From: Maridesulfovibrio ferrireducens
GTDB taxonomy: Bacteria; Desulfobacterota; Desulfovibrionia; Desulfovibrionales; Desulfovibrionaceae
Assembly (NCBI RefSeq): GCF_016342405.1
Contig: NZ_JAEINN010000016.1
Coordinates: forward strand, 55,969 to 119,968
Direction of reading: 5' to 3'
DNA length: 64,000 bases
Shown: in pieces, positions 9,261-18,361 of the stretch
Numbering within the stretch: the first letter of the stretch is position 1
Layout of the letters: every line of letters starts with the position of its first letter
The notes under the pieces: generated by a model
What the model was told of the DNA's origin: nothing
What the model saw: the letters and a program-made list of their open reading frames with translations, nothing else
Database searches by the model: none
Program-made: the position numbers and the translations under genes

Positions 9261-10123
9261 TTTGGGGCCCACTCTTAAGGACTTACAAGAATCGCTATGC
9301 AGCTTTTTTAGCGAGAACTGTTATCCACAAAACCGCGCCAGCTGATTTTTTCCTCAAATTCATGAGTAAACAAAAAAACCCGTTTGGCACTGCGGCATAT
9401 GTCCTCACGTTCGATTTCGACTTCGAAAAGGACATTGAAGCATTTCCGTACCTGCTTGATGTACTGAAAAAACATAACATTCAGGCAGGATTTGCTGTCA
9501 TAGGTAAGTTTGTTGAAAAATATCCTGATATTCACAAAAGAGCTGTTGACGCTGGGCATGAGATTATTAACCACTCATACACCCATCCAGATAATCCGCA
9601 CTGGGCGCCAGACAGGTATTTTAACAAACTGCCCTACACAGAACAAAAAGATGAAATCGAAAAAGCCCACGAGATTTGCCATAAAATTTTAGGGATAGAC
9701 CCTATCGGTTTCAGAACGCCCCATTACGGCAATCTGCATACTGAATCAGTCTATCCAATACTTGCAGAACTCGGATACAAGTACAGCAGCTCTACTGCCG
9801 CTTGCGGCTATAAAGGATTCGGAGCGCCCTCCATGCACTCACATGGAATAATGGAAATACCCACTGGGTGCAGTCTCAACTTCCCATTAGCTATTTTTGA
9901 TTCATGGAACATGTTACGCAAAAAAAAACCTTTTCTAGGTGATGATGCTAAGTTTGTTCAGGAATTTCAAAAAACAATACAAGTCATTGTAGAAAATAAA
10001 TTATTTTTAACACACTATTTCGACCCGTATGATGTGATAAAAAATGGCAAAATAGACATAATTCTCGAAACTCTGCAACAGTCTAATATTTCTACCATTC
10101 TTTACAGAGATCTATTCAATTGA
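9257..10123 (+). CDS. Polysaccharide deacetylase (NodB-like, carbohydrate esterase 4 family)
   Basis: The GTG start at 9257 overlaps the upstream stop (GTGA). The 288-residue protein has NodB motif 1 in the form TFDFDFE (residues 51-57; usual TFDDG), motif 2 NHSYTH (105-110) and motif 3 GFRTPHYG near 150. These give the metal-binding Asp-His-His set expected for CE4 deacetylases. There is no signal peptide, so a cytoplasmic role on a nucleotide- or lipid-linked sugar is more likely than cell-wall editing. It is the last gene before a promoter-like sequence at 10146. Confidence 0.8.
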   Translation: MIWGPLLRTYKNRYAAFLARTVIHKTAPADFFLKFMSKQKNPFGTAAYVLTFDFDFEKDIEAFPYLLDVLKKHNIQAGFAVIGKFVEKYPDIHKRAVDAGHEIINHSYTHPDNPHWAPDRYFNKLPYTEQKDEIEKAHEICHKILGIDPIGFRTPHYGNLHTESVYPILAELGYKYSSSTAACGYKGFGAPSMHSHGIMEIPTGCSLNFPLAIFDSWNMLRKKKPFLGDDAKFVQEFQKTIQVIVENKLFLTHYFDPYDVIKNGKIDIILETLQQSNISTILYRDLFN

Positions 10124-10145
10124 ACAGAAGTCGCCCCATTTACTC

Positions 10146-10174
10146 TTGACAGTTTGTTCAGTTTTTCTTAACAA
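10146..10174 (+). promoter_or_regulatory. Sigma-70-like promoter before the acyl cassette
   Basis: TTGACA at 10146-10151 and TAACAA at 10169-10174 are 17 bases apart, 35 bases before the ATG of the AAC(3)-fold gene. The -35 is a perfect consensus and the -10 is fair. This suggests that the four-gene acyl cassette (10210-13177) can be transcribed separately from the pse genes. Confidence 0.45.
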
Positions 10175-10209
10175 ACAAGGAAACAACCGAACAACAATCT
10201 GGAACATAA

Positions 10210-11211
10210 ATGTTTTTGAATATATATAGAAAACTAGCTTTAGCTGCCTACTCTCGTTACGGAGTCATCAGAAAAAAGAACTCTCGTAAGGCCATGGAAC
10301 ACAAAAGAAATATCGGTTACAATTTGGACTATGCTCCCGGAAGCATCCCTGTCTCCGAAATATCCGACCAATTAACCAATGCCGGAATACTCTCTACCGA
10401 CACTGTGTTTGTAAGAATTTCTCTTTCTGCCGGTTTAGCCTTTGAAGGCGGAGTACAAGCTTTTCTGAAAGCACTTATGGATTATTTCACGCCCAATGGT
10501 ACTCTTGTCATGTCGTCCTACACTTTCAATAAAAGCCCTATACTTTTTCTAGCGGATAACCCGTTCTTCGACTCCAAAACCACCACCGATCAGCTTAGTC
10601 TAGTTAACGAATTATTCAGACGAACGCCCGGAGTTCTGCGGAGTATTCACCCGACACACTCCGTATGTGCTTTTGGAAAAAATGCAAAATGGATTGTTGC
10701 AGATCATCATAAATCAGAATATTGCTATTCTCCGAATTCCCCTTTTGCTCGCTTGTACGAATTGGGAGCAAAGGAAATTTCTATTGGAGTTTACCCAACA
10801 TCAATAAGCTTCCATTACATTGAACAATTTGTTCCCAAACATATCCCTGGCTATCAAGACTTAGATACCCCCATAATGTGCCGATTAAAAATCAATGACG
10901 AAGAAATTAGGAAACCATTCAAAGACACAGATGGATTTGCTTACTATAGATCGAACTACGATGTTTTTATTGGAACAAAGGCACAACCTCAAAAACATTT
11001 CTTTGGCCAAAATTTAGATTTTTACACTCTTGATCTACCCGACCAATTAAATGCGATGAAAATCCTTGTTGAACAAAAACAATATTGGCACACGGAACCC
11101 AGCAAGCTAAAAAACTTTATCTTTAAAAAAATAATAAAGCCTATGATTCTAAAAGCCTTCTTTAACAAAAAAGATGGCATTCTTTACCCGGTTAAGGAGC
11201 CTGCCAAATGA
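10210..11211 (+). CDS. AAC(3)-fold N-acyltransferase of a glycan locus
   Basis: The 333-residue protein matches the aminoglycoside 3-N-acetyltransferase (Antibiotic_NAT) fold. It has VFVRISLSAGL near residue 67, NGTLVMSSYTF near 98, RSIHPTHSVCAFG near 139 and SPFARLYELGAKEISIGV near 177, where the family has its acyl-CoA/pantetheine-contacting and catalytic His segments. In this setting it is far more likely to N-acylate an amino sugar than to give drug resistance. It overlaps the downstream SDR gene by 4 bases (ATGA) and lies upstream of an ACP and KASIII, so the acyl donor may be made by those genes. It is a candidate replacement for the missing PseH. Confidence 0.8.
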   Translation: MFLNIYRKLALAAYSRYGVIRKKNSRKAMEHKRNIGYNLDYAPGSIPVSEISDQLTNAGILSTDTVFVRISLSAGLAFEGGVQAFLKALMDYFTPNGTLVMSSYTFNKSPILFLADNPFFDSKTTTDQLSLVNELFRRTPGVLRSIHPTHSVCAFGKNAKWIVADHHKSEYCYSPNSPFARLYELGAKEISIGVYPTSISFHYIEQFVPKHIPGYQDLDTPIMCRLKINDEEIRKPFKDTDGFAYYRSNYDVFIGTKAQPQKHFFGQNLDFYTLDLPDQLNAMKILVEQKQYWHTEPSKLKNFIFKKIIKPMILKAFFNKKDGILYPVKEPAK

Positions 11212-11900
11212 TTATTTTGATCGGCGCGTCCAGTGATATAGGCAAACAATTGCTCCCCATGCTGCTTGAGACAGACACAGTTCTGGGCACAGCACGGAAC
11301 AGAGAAAAGCTCTCCGAATTTATAGATAATAAAAAATTCACATGTGCAGAACTTGATCTTACCTGCAAAGAGTCTATCAACTCTTTCTGTGAAAAAATCG
11401 GAAAGCTTAAGGAAAATATCACCCTGATAAATTTATCTTCTATCTCAATAGACAAGCTATTCCTCGGCTATTCTTCCGAAGAATGGGACACAGTGCTCAA
11501 TATCAATCTCAATGGCGGAATTAAAATTTTACAGACAACTATCCCTTTAATGATGCGCGCAGGATGGGGTCGGATAATTAATATCTCTTCTGTCGTTGCA
11601 AAAAACAGCGTTGTTGGTGCTGCCGCATATGCAGCAAGCAAGGCAGGTGTGACAGCCATGACCAAAACCATGGCTCATGAATACGGACGATTTGGGATTA
11701 CTGCGAACACATTAACTCTCGGATATTTTAATACCGGGCTAACAAAAACCCTTGATAGCAATAGACAAAAAACCGTATTAGAAAGAATTCCTTCAAGAAA
11801 ATTCGGTGAATGTAAAAACATTTTTTATGCCATTGAATACATAATTAAATCCGACTACCTAAATGGATCAGAAATTACTATCGATGGCGGATTGATGTAA
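11208..11900 (+). CDS. SDR-family oxidoreductase (FabG-like)
   Basis: This 230-residue classical SDR has the cofactor motif GASSDIG at residues 6-12, the catalytic serine in NISSVVAKNS and the YAASK motif, and ends in GSEITIDGG, the usual FabG-type C-terminus. It overlaps the AAC(3)-fold gene and sits two genes upstream of a KASIII. Reduction of a beta-ketoacyl-ACP to 3-hydroxyacyl-ACP is therefore the most likely reaction; a keto-sugar reductase is the alternative. Confidence 0.85.
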   Translation: MIILIGASSDIGKQLLPMLLETDTVLGTARNREKLSEFIDNKKFTCAELDLTCKESINSFCEKIGKLKENITLINLSSISIDKLFLGYSSEEWDTVLNINLNGGIKILQTTIPLMMRAGWGRIINISSVVAKNSVVGAAAYAASKAGVTAMTKTMAHEYGRFGITANTLTLGYFNTGLTKTLDSNRQKTVLERIPSRKFGECKNIFYAIEYIIKSDYLNGSEITIDGGLM

Positions 11901-11976
11901 GCTTTTACAATAAGTAGCTTGCACCAATCAACTATACATTATCAAACCCAGAACTCTAAAAACAGAGGACAATATT

Positions 11977-12216
11977 TTGAATAAAGCAAAAGTACTCACA
12001 CTCATTCAAGAAGTTCTTGACCAAAAAGAAGCCGTCACCATGACGGACTCCCACCAAACACTTGAAAAATGGGACAGTCTGGCACAGCTACAAATTCTCA
12101 CACGTATTGATCAGGAAACCGACGGCAAAGCCGCAAACATACCTGAACTAGCGATCGCCCTTTCCGTAGAGGAAATCATCGGAACTCTTGACTCTCATGG
12201 ATTGATTGATGCCTAA
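11977..12216 (+). CDS. Acyl carrier protein
   Basis: A 79-residue small acidic helical protein starting at TTG 11977, preceded by AGAGGAC. The phosphopantetheine site is S34 in WDSLAQLQIL (the DSL motif). It is clearly an accessory carrier, not the housekeeping AcpP, since its sequence is divergent and it lies inside a glycan locus. Its 3' end overlaps the KASIII start by 8 bases, indicating translational coupling and a direct partnership. Confidence 0.88.
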   Translation: MNKAKVLTLIQEVLDQKEAVTMTDSHQTLEKWDSLAQLQILTRIDQETDGKAANIPELAIALSVEEIIGTLDSHGLIDA

Positions 12217-13177
12217 TTTAATTCATAGAGTTGAATATTACCAACCGGAAAAAATTGTCGACTGCGTTCTGCTCGACAAGGAAAAACCGGATTGGAATAT
12301 TTCTGAAACCCTGCCAAAGACAGGGGTAAGATTTCTCCACCATGCTGATGCCGAGGAAACAACTCTTGATATGGCCTTTAAAGCCGCATCCAAAGCTCTC
12401 ACAGGACTTGCAGACTTGCCGGATACTTTAATAGTCTGCACGCAGACACCGGACACTCTGCTCCCTCATTGCTCCGCCATGCTCCAGGATAAGCTCGGCT
12501 TAGATCGCTCGACAAAATGCTTTGATCTGAGTCTTGGATGCAGTGGCTACGGGTATGGTCTTGCAACAGGATACAGCTATCTCCGGTCTGGAATTTCAAA
12601 AAGAGTTTTACTGGTTACTGTTGATAATTATTCAAAAGTTATCAACCCCGAGAATAAAAAAGCATTTCTTCTTTTTTCTGACGGAGCCAGTGCAACAATT
12701 ATAGATAGCCCGGATGAAGATCCCGTCTTTCATTTCGGCACAGACGGCAGTAGAAACAAAGCGATTGTCTGCAAAAATTCAGGCATCAGCGTTGTCACCG
12801 GGGATATGGCAAATCAACCGATTCAGAAGCCGAACTTTGAAATGGACGGATACGGCGTATTTCTTTTTACGTTGGGAACCATACCATCCGAAATTTCAAA
12901 ATTAATAGAAAAAGCTAATCTTGCAATGGATGATATAGACTTATTTGTCTTACATCAGGCAAGCAGGTACGTTCTCGAGTCCATCGGCAAAAAACTGAAT
13001 ATACCTGAAAATAAACTTATTATAGATCTGGAGGAGGTAGGAAATACTACATCCTCATCAATCCCCATTGCTCTTAAAAGAACAGAAGAAGCAGGCAGGC
13101 TTAAAAAGGGAAACAAGATATTAACCTTCGGCTTCGGCATTGGGCTCAGTTGGAGCGGTGCTGTTTTTGATTACTAA
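12209..13177 (+). CDS. 3-oxoacyl-ACP synthase III-like ketosynthase (copy 1)
   Basis: I place the start at ATG 12209; a TTG one codon upstream is also possible. The 322-residue protein is a KASIII/FabH-fold thiolase with the full triad: C111 in LSLGCSGYGYG, H249 in FVLHQAS and N279 in EEVGNTTSS. KASIII enzymes condense acetyl-CoA or another acyl-CoA with malonyl-ACP. Coupled to the ACP and next to an SDR and an AAC(3)-fold transferase, it probably makes a short beta-ketoacyl chain destined for an amino sugar. A close paralog is at 37398. Confidence 0.88.
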   Translation: MPNLIHRVEYYQPEKIVDCVLLDKEKPDWNISETLPKTGVRFLHHADAEETTLDMAFKAASKALTGLADLPDTLIVCTQTPDTLLPHCSAMLQDKLGLDRSTKCFDLSLGCSGYGYGLATGYSYLRSGISKRVLLVTVDNYSKVINPENKKAFLLFSDGASATIIDSPDEDPVFHFGTDGSRNKAIVCKNSGISVVTGDMANQPIQKPNFEMDGYGVFLFTLGTIPSEISKLIEKANLAMDDIDLFVLHQASRYVLESIGKKLNIPENKLIIDLEEVGNTTSSSIPIALKRTEEAGRLKKGNKILTFGFGIGLSWSGAVFDY

Positions 13178-13203
13178 TTGTAGCCGAATAAGGAGATATT
13201 TCA

Positions 13204-14319
13204 ATGAAAACTAGCTTTAAAAATGGATTCATCGCCCTTGTAAAAAAACATTCCCCCATTGAACAGCTTAAATATATTATTGAATCAAAGCATAGTGGAT
13301 CAAAAATTTACAACGCAGTTCTTTCTAAACTAAACAGGCACTTAAAATATACAGGTAATCTTCCATACTACCCTACACAAATTTCTATAGAGCCGACCAG
13401 GGCATGTAACTACCGATGCCTGTCTTGTCTTCATGGGATAGAAGGCGGCAAAGAAATATTATCTAAAAGAGATAAATTTATGGACTTTGAAAAATATAAG
13501 AAGTTCATAGATCAAATATATAAAAAAATCTGGTTTATATCCCTTACAGGGGCAGGGGAAAGTTTTCTACACCCGAACATATATGAAATGATTAACTATG
13601 CTGCAAATAAAGGAATTTTTATTACATTAGAAAATAATGGAAGTGTCTTTGATCCTGAGAATTTAGCGCGGACAGACATTAACAACATTCATTTTGGCGT
13701 AGATTGTATTACACAAGAGAACTATTCTAAATACCGCATTGGCGGAAACATTGAAAATGTAATTAAAAGAATAAAAGCCTATTGCGAATTAAATTCTCAA
13801 AAAAATAAACCTGCTACTGTTCATTTAAGATTTCTCATTAACAAATATACTGAAGACGACTACGGCAAGGCTGAAAAAATATTTGAAGGCTATGATTTTG
13901 TAAAAATATATTACGACGGGTTTATCATTCCGCCGGAAAATTTAAGCATGAGTACCACTATGCCTTGCAGTACTACTCTTGAAAAATATGAAGAATGGCA
14001 TCCGCGCAAGTACACTGAATACAATAAATACCGTTACGACAGTAAGCTTAACTTGATGCGTGAAAACAATTTATTTCATGAACCTACGGGTTCCTGTTCT
14101 GGAGTCTATACCGGAGCATTTCTAAACAGCGATGGTTCCATTTTTCCATGCTGTGTTGCCCAGCCATCTATGCCCGAAGCTCTTTGTTATGGGAATGCCT
14201 TTGAACATAGTTTCGATGAAATCTGGAACAGCACGAGAGCAAAAAATTTCCGCTCCAATTACAAAAAAGCTAATGGAGATTATGCTTTTTGTAAAAATTG
14301 CCCTAACGGACGGGATTAA
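13204..14319 (+). CDS. Radical SAM protein with SPASM-like C-terminus
   Basis: The 371-residue protein has the radical SAM cluster CNYRCLSC (C68, C72, C75) after a PTQISIEPTRA strand, the GAGE motif in SLTGAGESFLHP, and a C-terminal cysteine-rich SPASM-type region with CCVAQ and FCKNCPNG that could bind auxiliary Fe-S clusters. An ordinary RBS (AAGGAG) precedes the ATG. The substrate is unknown. In a glycan locus such proteins may dehydrate, epimerise or otherwise modify sugars, but this is inference. The gene is AT-rich. Confidence 0.85.
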   Translation: MKTSFKNGFIALVKKHSPIEQLKYIIESKHSGSKIYNAVLSKLNRHLKYTGNLPYYPTQISIEPTRACNYRCLSCLHGIEGGKEILSKRDKFMDFEKYKKFIDQIYKKIWFISLTGAGESFLHPNIYEMINYAANKGIFITLENNGSVFDPENLARTDINNIHFGVDCITQENYSKYRIGGNIENVIKRIKAYCELNSQKNKPATVHLRFLINKYTEDDYGKAEKIFEGYDFVKIYYDGFIIPPENLSMSTTMPCSTTLEKYEEWHPRKYTEYNKYRYDSKLNLMRENNLFHEPTGSCSGVYTGAFLNSDGSIFPCCVAQPSMPEALCYGNAFEHSFDEIWNSTRAKNFRSNYKKANGDYAFCKNCPNGRD

Positions 14320-14323
14320 ATTC

Positions 14324-15061
14324 ATGAAGTTGATGTTCTATACTTTGTTAAGCATTAACGCAGTGATGCTGCTTTTTGCTGCCTATTTTGTCCATTCGCG
14401 TGGAGGAATAGAATATTTGAAGGCAAAATATAAACAAGTTGTTCAAAATGAAGCCATTGGTGATTCATTTGCTAAAATGAGAAAAAACAAAATCGAATCA
14501 CTTCTAGCTCTTCCATCAAATGACTCCGACATTTTGATGGTCGGAGACTCCATTACAGAAAGCGGGCACTGGTCAGAACTGTTTAATGATTCTCGCTTTA
14601 AAAACCGAGGCATTGGAGGAGAAACAACAACAGCTTTAAAGGACTGGTTTTCAAAGTTAGCTGTAAAAAAGCCTTCTGTCATGGTTCTTTTAATCGGTAT
14701 CAATAATTTAAAGTCAGGGATAAATGAACAACAAACTAATACTTATCTGTCTGATATTAAATCTTTTTGTAAAGAGATACCTCAAGAAACACAAGGCTAC
14801 ATTATAAGTATTCTGCCTATTAATGAAGAGTTATCAGAAAACTTTATAAAATGTAAAAATCATGAAATTAAAAATATAAACCTAAAACTTCAAGAAGAAG
14901 CTGAACAATTTTCAAACGTTAAATATGTTGATATATTTTCAAATATTATCAACAAAAACGGCCAGCTTGACCCAGCATATACGGTTGATGGTGTACATCT
15001 GACTCATGAAGGTTACAAGATTTTAACATACTTATTAAAATCAAAATTGCCCAATTCTTAA
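14324..15061 (+). CDS. SGNH/GDSL-family hydrolase with N-terminal membrane anchor
   Basis: I choose ATG 14324, just after the radical SAM stop, because it gives a sensible hydrophobic N-terminus (MKLMFYTLLSINAVMLLFAA). An upstream in-frame start would run through the SPASM coding region. The 245-residue protein shows block I VGDSITESG near 70, block II GIGGETT near 92, block III IGINNL and block V DGVHLTHEGY. It is likely an acyl esterase acting outside the cytoplasmic membrane, perhaps trimming O- or N-acyl groups from the surface glycan. Confidence 0.85.
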   Translation: MKLMFYTLLSINAVMLLFAAYFVHSRGGIEYLKAKYKQVVQNEAIGDSFAKMRKNKIESLLALPSNDSDILMVGDSITESGHWSELFNDSRFKNRGIGGETTTALKDWFSKLAVKKPSVMVLLIGINNLKSGINEQQTNTYLSDIKSFCKEIPQETQGYIISILPINEELSENFIKCKNHEIKNINLKLQEEAEQFSNVKYVDIFSNIINKNGQLDPAYTVDGVHLTHEGYKILTYLLKSKLPNS

Positions 15062-15076
15062 ATTAACGAAAAAACA

Positions 15077-15898
15077 ATGATCACAATACTTGGAACTACA
15101 GGATTTATAGGGTCTGCTTTAAAGGCAAGACTTTTACTGGACAAAAAATCGGTCACAGGCTTGTCACGTCCAGTGTTTGACCTTGCTAAACCAAAAACCT
15201 ACTCTTCAATTCCTAAAGAGACGGAAATACTGATCCATTCCGCCGGTCCCGCGGGGCCGGAACATGCCGAAAACAGATACTGGCGTGAATGTGTTCAAGC
15301 CACTTATGACCTTGTGGATTTTATTAATAAAGAGCGCAAAAACATACAATTAATAGCATATATCTCTAGTGGAGCTGTTTATCGCGCTTCGAATTCAGCT
15401 TTGACTGAAACAAGTGAGCTTGGCCCTTCCAATCTTTACGGAATGAGTAGACTTCTTTCCGAAAATATAATTTCAAGTAAAGCGAATTGCCGCTCTGTTC
15501 ACATGCGCCTCTTCTTCCCTTATGGACCAGGACAAAAATCACCACGTCTGATCCCTGAACTTACCCGCAAAATTATTGCAGGTGAAGCCATCTTGCTAAA
15601 TGGAGAAGAAGGTCTTCCTAAATTAAATCCAATTTATATTGATGATCTCATTTCACAGATCACTTCTTTACTTGAAAATACGAACAAAAAAGTAATTAAT
15701 ATTGGTGGAAGTGAACTTGTAACCATTAAAAATCTTGCTGAAAAGATAGGGGCCTCTTTAAATAAAATCCCTGTTTTTAAAATTTCTAATAACACCTCTT
15801 CAAACTTTTATACTATGAACAACAAAAGCTATGAAGAAAATATATCTATACAAAACAGACTCTTCGCAATGAATCAACAAGGAAAACATAATGATTAA
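15077..15898 (+). CDS. NAD-dependent epimerase/dehydratase-like protein with YxxxR in place of YxxxK
   Basis: A 273-residue extended-SDR protein beginning MITILGTTGFIGSALKARL, with GTTGFIG as cofactor loop and YISSGAVY as the serine strand. The catalytic pair reads YGMSR (residues about 120-124): the usual lysine is arginine (codon AGA). The position is otherwise aligned, followed by LLSENI as in active epimerases. It may be a nucleotide-sugar 4-reductase or epimerase with altered activity. Its 3' end overlaps the next gene by 8 bases. Confidence 0.75.
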   Translation: MITILGTTGFIGSALKARLLLDKKSVTGLSRPVFDLAKPKTYSSIPKETEILIHSAGPAGPEHAENRYWRECVQATYDLVDFINKERKNIQLIAYISSGAVYRASNSALTETSELGPSNLYGMSRLLSENIISSKANCRSVHMRLFFPYGPGQKSPRLIPELTRKIIAGEAILLNGEEGLPKLNPIYIDDLISQITSLLENTNKKVINIGGSELVTIKNLAEKIGASLNKIPVFKISNNTSSNFYTMNNKSYEENISIQNRLFAMNQQGKHND

Positions 15899-17051
15899 AA
15901 AAAACTTATGCAAAATATGTAATTCAGAAATCACAGCAATCCCACTGTGCAATGCTCCAATCGCCGGCATAAAATGTAATAGTATTGAAGAGAGCATTAA
16001 GCACCCTATTTTTAAACACACCTTCAATCACTGTAGCATGTGCAACATGGTAAGCTACCATTATTTTGATGAAGCCTCATCTTTACTTGATAAAATGTAT
16101 GCATCACAACCTTCCACATATTCTCTATTGTCGGGAGCAAGCGACTACATAAAAAACTTTTGTAAATCGCTAATTTCCAAGTACAACATCCAGAAAGATG
16201 ATAATATTCTCGAAATTGGCTGCAATGATGGTGAATTGCTACATGAAATTAAATCTCAATCTAAATGTAACGTTCTAGGAATTGAACCAAGCTCGTCGTT
16301 TACAACTATCTGGAAAGATAGAAAACTAAATATTATAAACACTTTTTTTTCAGACGAAACAGTGACCGAACTTGCTAATCAACAGTTTAAAATAATAACT
16401 TTTAGGCATGTTTTTGAACACATAAAAGAACCTCAAGACTTTTTTGCAAATGTAGCAAAACTAGCACAAGATGAAACAATAATTGTGATCGAAGTCCCAT
16501 ACTTAAAGACAATTATTGACAATGAAAGGTATGAAAACACAAGCTACTCTCACCTAAATTACTTTAGTATAAGGCCACTTACAGTGCTTGCAAAGCAATA
16601 CGGTTTCCATATTATCCATCAGGAAACTGCCGTCACAGATGGAGGGTCCTTAGTGGTCCACTTATCTCGCCAAAATAAACAAAACAACAGTTTTGATGAC
16701 AACATTACTGCAGAACAACTTACTACATTCGTGTCTAATTTAGATACAAAAAAAGAAAAAATTCACGCTCTTATAAAAAAATATTCAAAAAATGAAATAG
16801 TAGCATATGGAGCCGGAGCAAAGGGACCGCACCTGATGTATTTATTTGATCTGAATAACTATCTATCATATATTGTAGATGACAATACGTCTTTTGCTGG
16901 TCAATATATAGCTGGAACGGATGTACAAGTTCAGCCAACAAGTTTTCTACAGAATAAAAACATAAAAGCTGTTATAAACTTTGCTCCCACACACAGTAAG
17001 CTTATCAAATCCAAAGTACCACAATCACTCAAATTTATTGACTTAATTTAA
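15891..17051 (+). CDS. Zinc-ribbon SAM methyltransferase (sugar C-methyltransferase type)
   Basis: The 386-residue protein has three parts. An N-terminal zinc site is formed by C7, C10, C48 and C51; a class I SAM domain has ILEIGCNDGELL near 103; and a C-terminal domain starts around VAYGAGAKGPHL near 303. This matches the Methyltransf_13/11/14 architecture of NDP-hexose C-methyltransferases and related enzymes. A branched-chain deoxysugar or a ketosugar intermediate is the likely substrate. It is among the most AT-rich genes of the window. Confidence 0.85.
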   Translation: MIKKNLCKICNSEITAIPLCNAPIAGIKCNSIEESIKHPIFKHTFNHCSMCNMVSYHYFDEASSLLDKMYASQPSTYSLLSGASDYIKNFCKSLISKYNIQKDDNILEIGCNDGELLHEIKSQSKCNVLGIEPSSSFTTIWKDRKLNIINTFFSDETVTELANQQFKIITFRHVFEHIKEPQDFFANVAKLAQDETIIVIEVPYLKTIIDNERYENTSYSHLNYFSIRPLTVLAKQYGFHIIHQETAVTDGGSLVVHLSRQNKQNNSFDDNITAEQLTTFVSNLDTKKEKIHALIKKYSKNEIVAYGAGAKGPHLMYLFDLNNYLSYIVDDNTSFAGQYIAGTDVQVQPTSFLQNKNIKAVINFAPTHSKLIKSKVPQSLKFIDLI

Positions 17052-17162
17052 TACACTCCAAAAACAACTTAACTTGTATTGCCTAAAAAAAGTTATACTT
17101 AGCACGCAAAATGTTTTTATTAAAAAGCGGCACTTAATTAGATTGCAAAGGATTAAGCTACA

Positions 17163-18326
17163 ATGATTGATAAAAAATATGATATCGGAATCATAGGTAA
17201 TATTTGTTCTGTAGATCTCAACACTGCTGAATCTTTAGCTCACCTTGGATTAAAAACTATCGTCTTTGATACAACAAATGCGACCAAAAAAAATCAGGTA
17301 ATTGATAACTTTCACAAGAAAGAAGATATACTTTACGATGTATACCGTCCCACTGGAAGTTTAGATTTTTTCCGCATGGCTTGTTTATGCCACGTAATTT
17401 TCAGTTACACTGGAGCAATACTTGGGCCTTTAAAAAAAATTTATCCTTTAAAATTTCTCCCTCAATTCCCGCCAATCATTAACATTTCTACTGGATCTGA
17501 TATAGCTGAATTTCTTGACGAAAAAAGCATTAAATCATTTTTATTCCGCTTACATCTCAACACATCACCTCTTAACTGGATGGTCGAGTATCCGCATGCT
17601 CTTAAAAACATCCAAAAATACAAAATAAAAAATGTACACTTCATGCCTTTCCCGGCCTTCCGGCTTCCTGAAAATAAATTGCCTCTCCCACAAAATCAGG
17701 ACAAAATAATTTTCTTGCACCCTTCGCATTTAGACTGGCAAGCTTCTGATAACACTAAAGGAAGAACTTCCACCAAGGGCAACGATAGATTCCTCAAAGC
17801 GTTTATACGTGCCGTAAAAAATGGATTAAGGGCTGAATGTGTTATCATAGATAGAGGATCTGATAGATTACTTGCCAGAGAACTTATTGAGAAATCTGGA
17901 GTTAAGGACCATTTTATATGGAAAAAAGATCTCACGCGTGATGATTTTTTCATTGAAATCAAAAAATGCCACGTTGTTGTTGATCAATTTGATTGCGGTG
18001 GCCTTGGAGGAATTGCAGTTGAAGCAATGGCTTCGGGCCGTCCTGTCATGACATACATTGAAACCAATTGTTCTCGTCTTCAATACGGATTAGACACTCC
18101 ACCAATTATAAATTGCTGGTCCGAAGATGAAATTTATACTCAAATCATGAATTGTGTAAGCCTACCCTTTGTAAAAGACAAAGCTGAAGAATCTTACCTT
18201 TGGGTCAACAGACAACACAGAGTAGATATAGTTTTTGAGAAAGTTTTGTTTTATGTTTCTTTGCTTACAGGAAAAACAATTAAAGACTATGGGTGGTTAA
18301 AAACCGCTTATTCTCAACGCACATAA
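17163..18326 (+). CDS. Glycosyltransferase, GT4-like
   Basis: The 387-residue protein lacks a signal peptide. The C-terminal half has LHPSHLDWQA near 180 and the donor-binding stretch FDCGGLGGIAVEAMASGRPVM near 278, which is the EX7E-like region of GT-B retaining enzymes. The N-terminus (DIGIIGNICSVDLNTAESLAHLG) looks like a GT-B acceptor domain. AAGGA lies upstream of ATG 17163. Sugar donor and acceptor are not deducible. A 111-base AT-rich gap precedes it, so a separate promoter is possible. Confidence 0.7.
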   Translation: MIDKKYDIGIIGNICSVDLNTAESLAHLGLKTIVFDTTNATKKNQVIDNFHKKEDILYDVYRPTGSLDFFRMACLCHVIFSYTGAILGPLKKIYPLKFLPQFPPIINISTGSDIAEFLDEKSIKSFLFRLHLNTSPLNWMVEYPHALKNIQKYKIKNVHFMPFPAFRLPENKLPLPQNQDKIIFLHPSHLDWQASDNTKGRTSTKGNDRFLKAFIRAVKNGLRAECVIIDRGSDRLLARELIEKSGVKDHFIWKKDLTRDDFFIEIKKCHVVVDQFDCGGLGGIAVEAMASGRPVMTYIETNCSRLQYGLDTPPIINCWSEDEIYTQIMNCVSLPFVKDKAEESYLWVNRQHRVDIVFEKVLFYVSLLTGKTIKDYGWLKTAYSQRT

Positions 18327-18361
18327 TTTCGTTATAGTTATCTACTATTAAGAGGTAAAAT

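Noticed and set aside
10210..11211. Aminoglycoside resistance gene
   Set aside because: The fold is AAC(3)-like, but the gene is coupled to SDR, ACP and KASIII genes inside a glycan locus; related proteins in such loci act on sugars. Resistance is not supported.
12209..13177. Housekeeping FabH
   Set aside because: It is coupled to a divergent ACP within a surface-glycan locus, with no fabD, fabG or plsX beside it, and it has a second paralog in the window.
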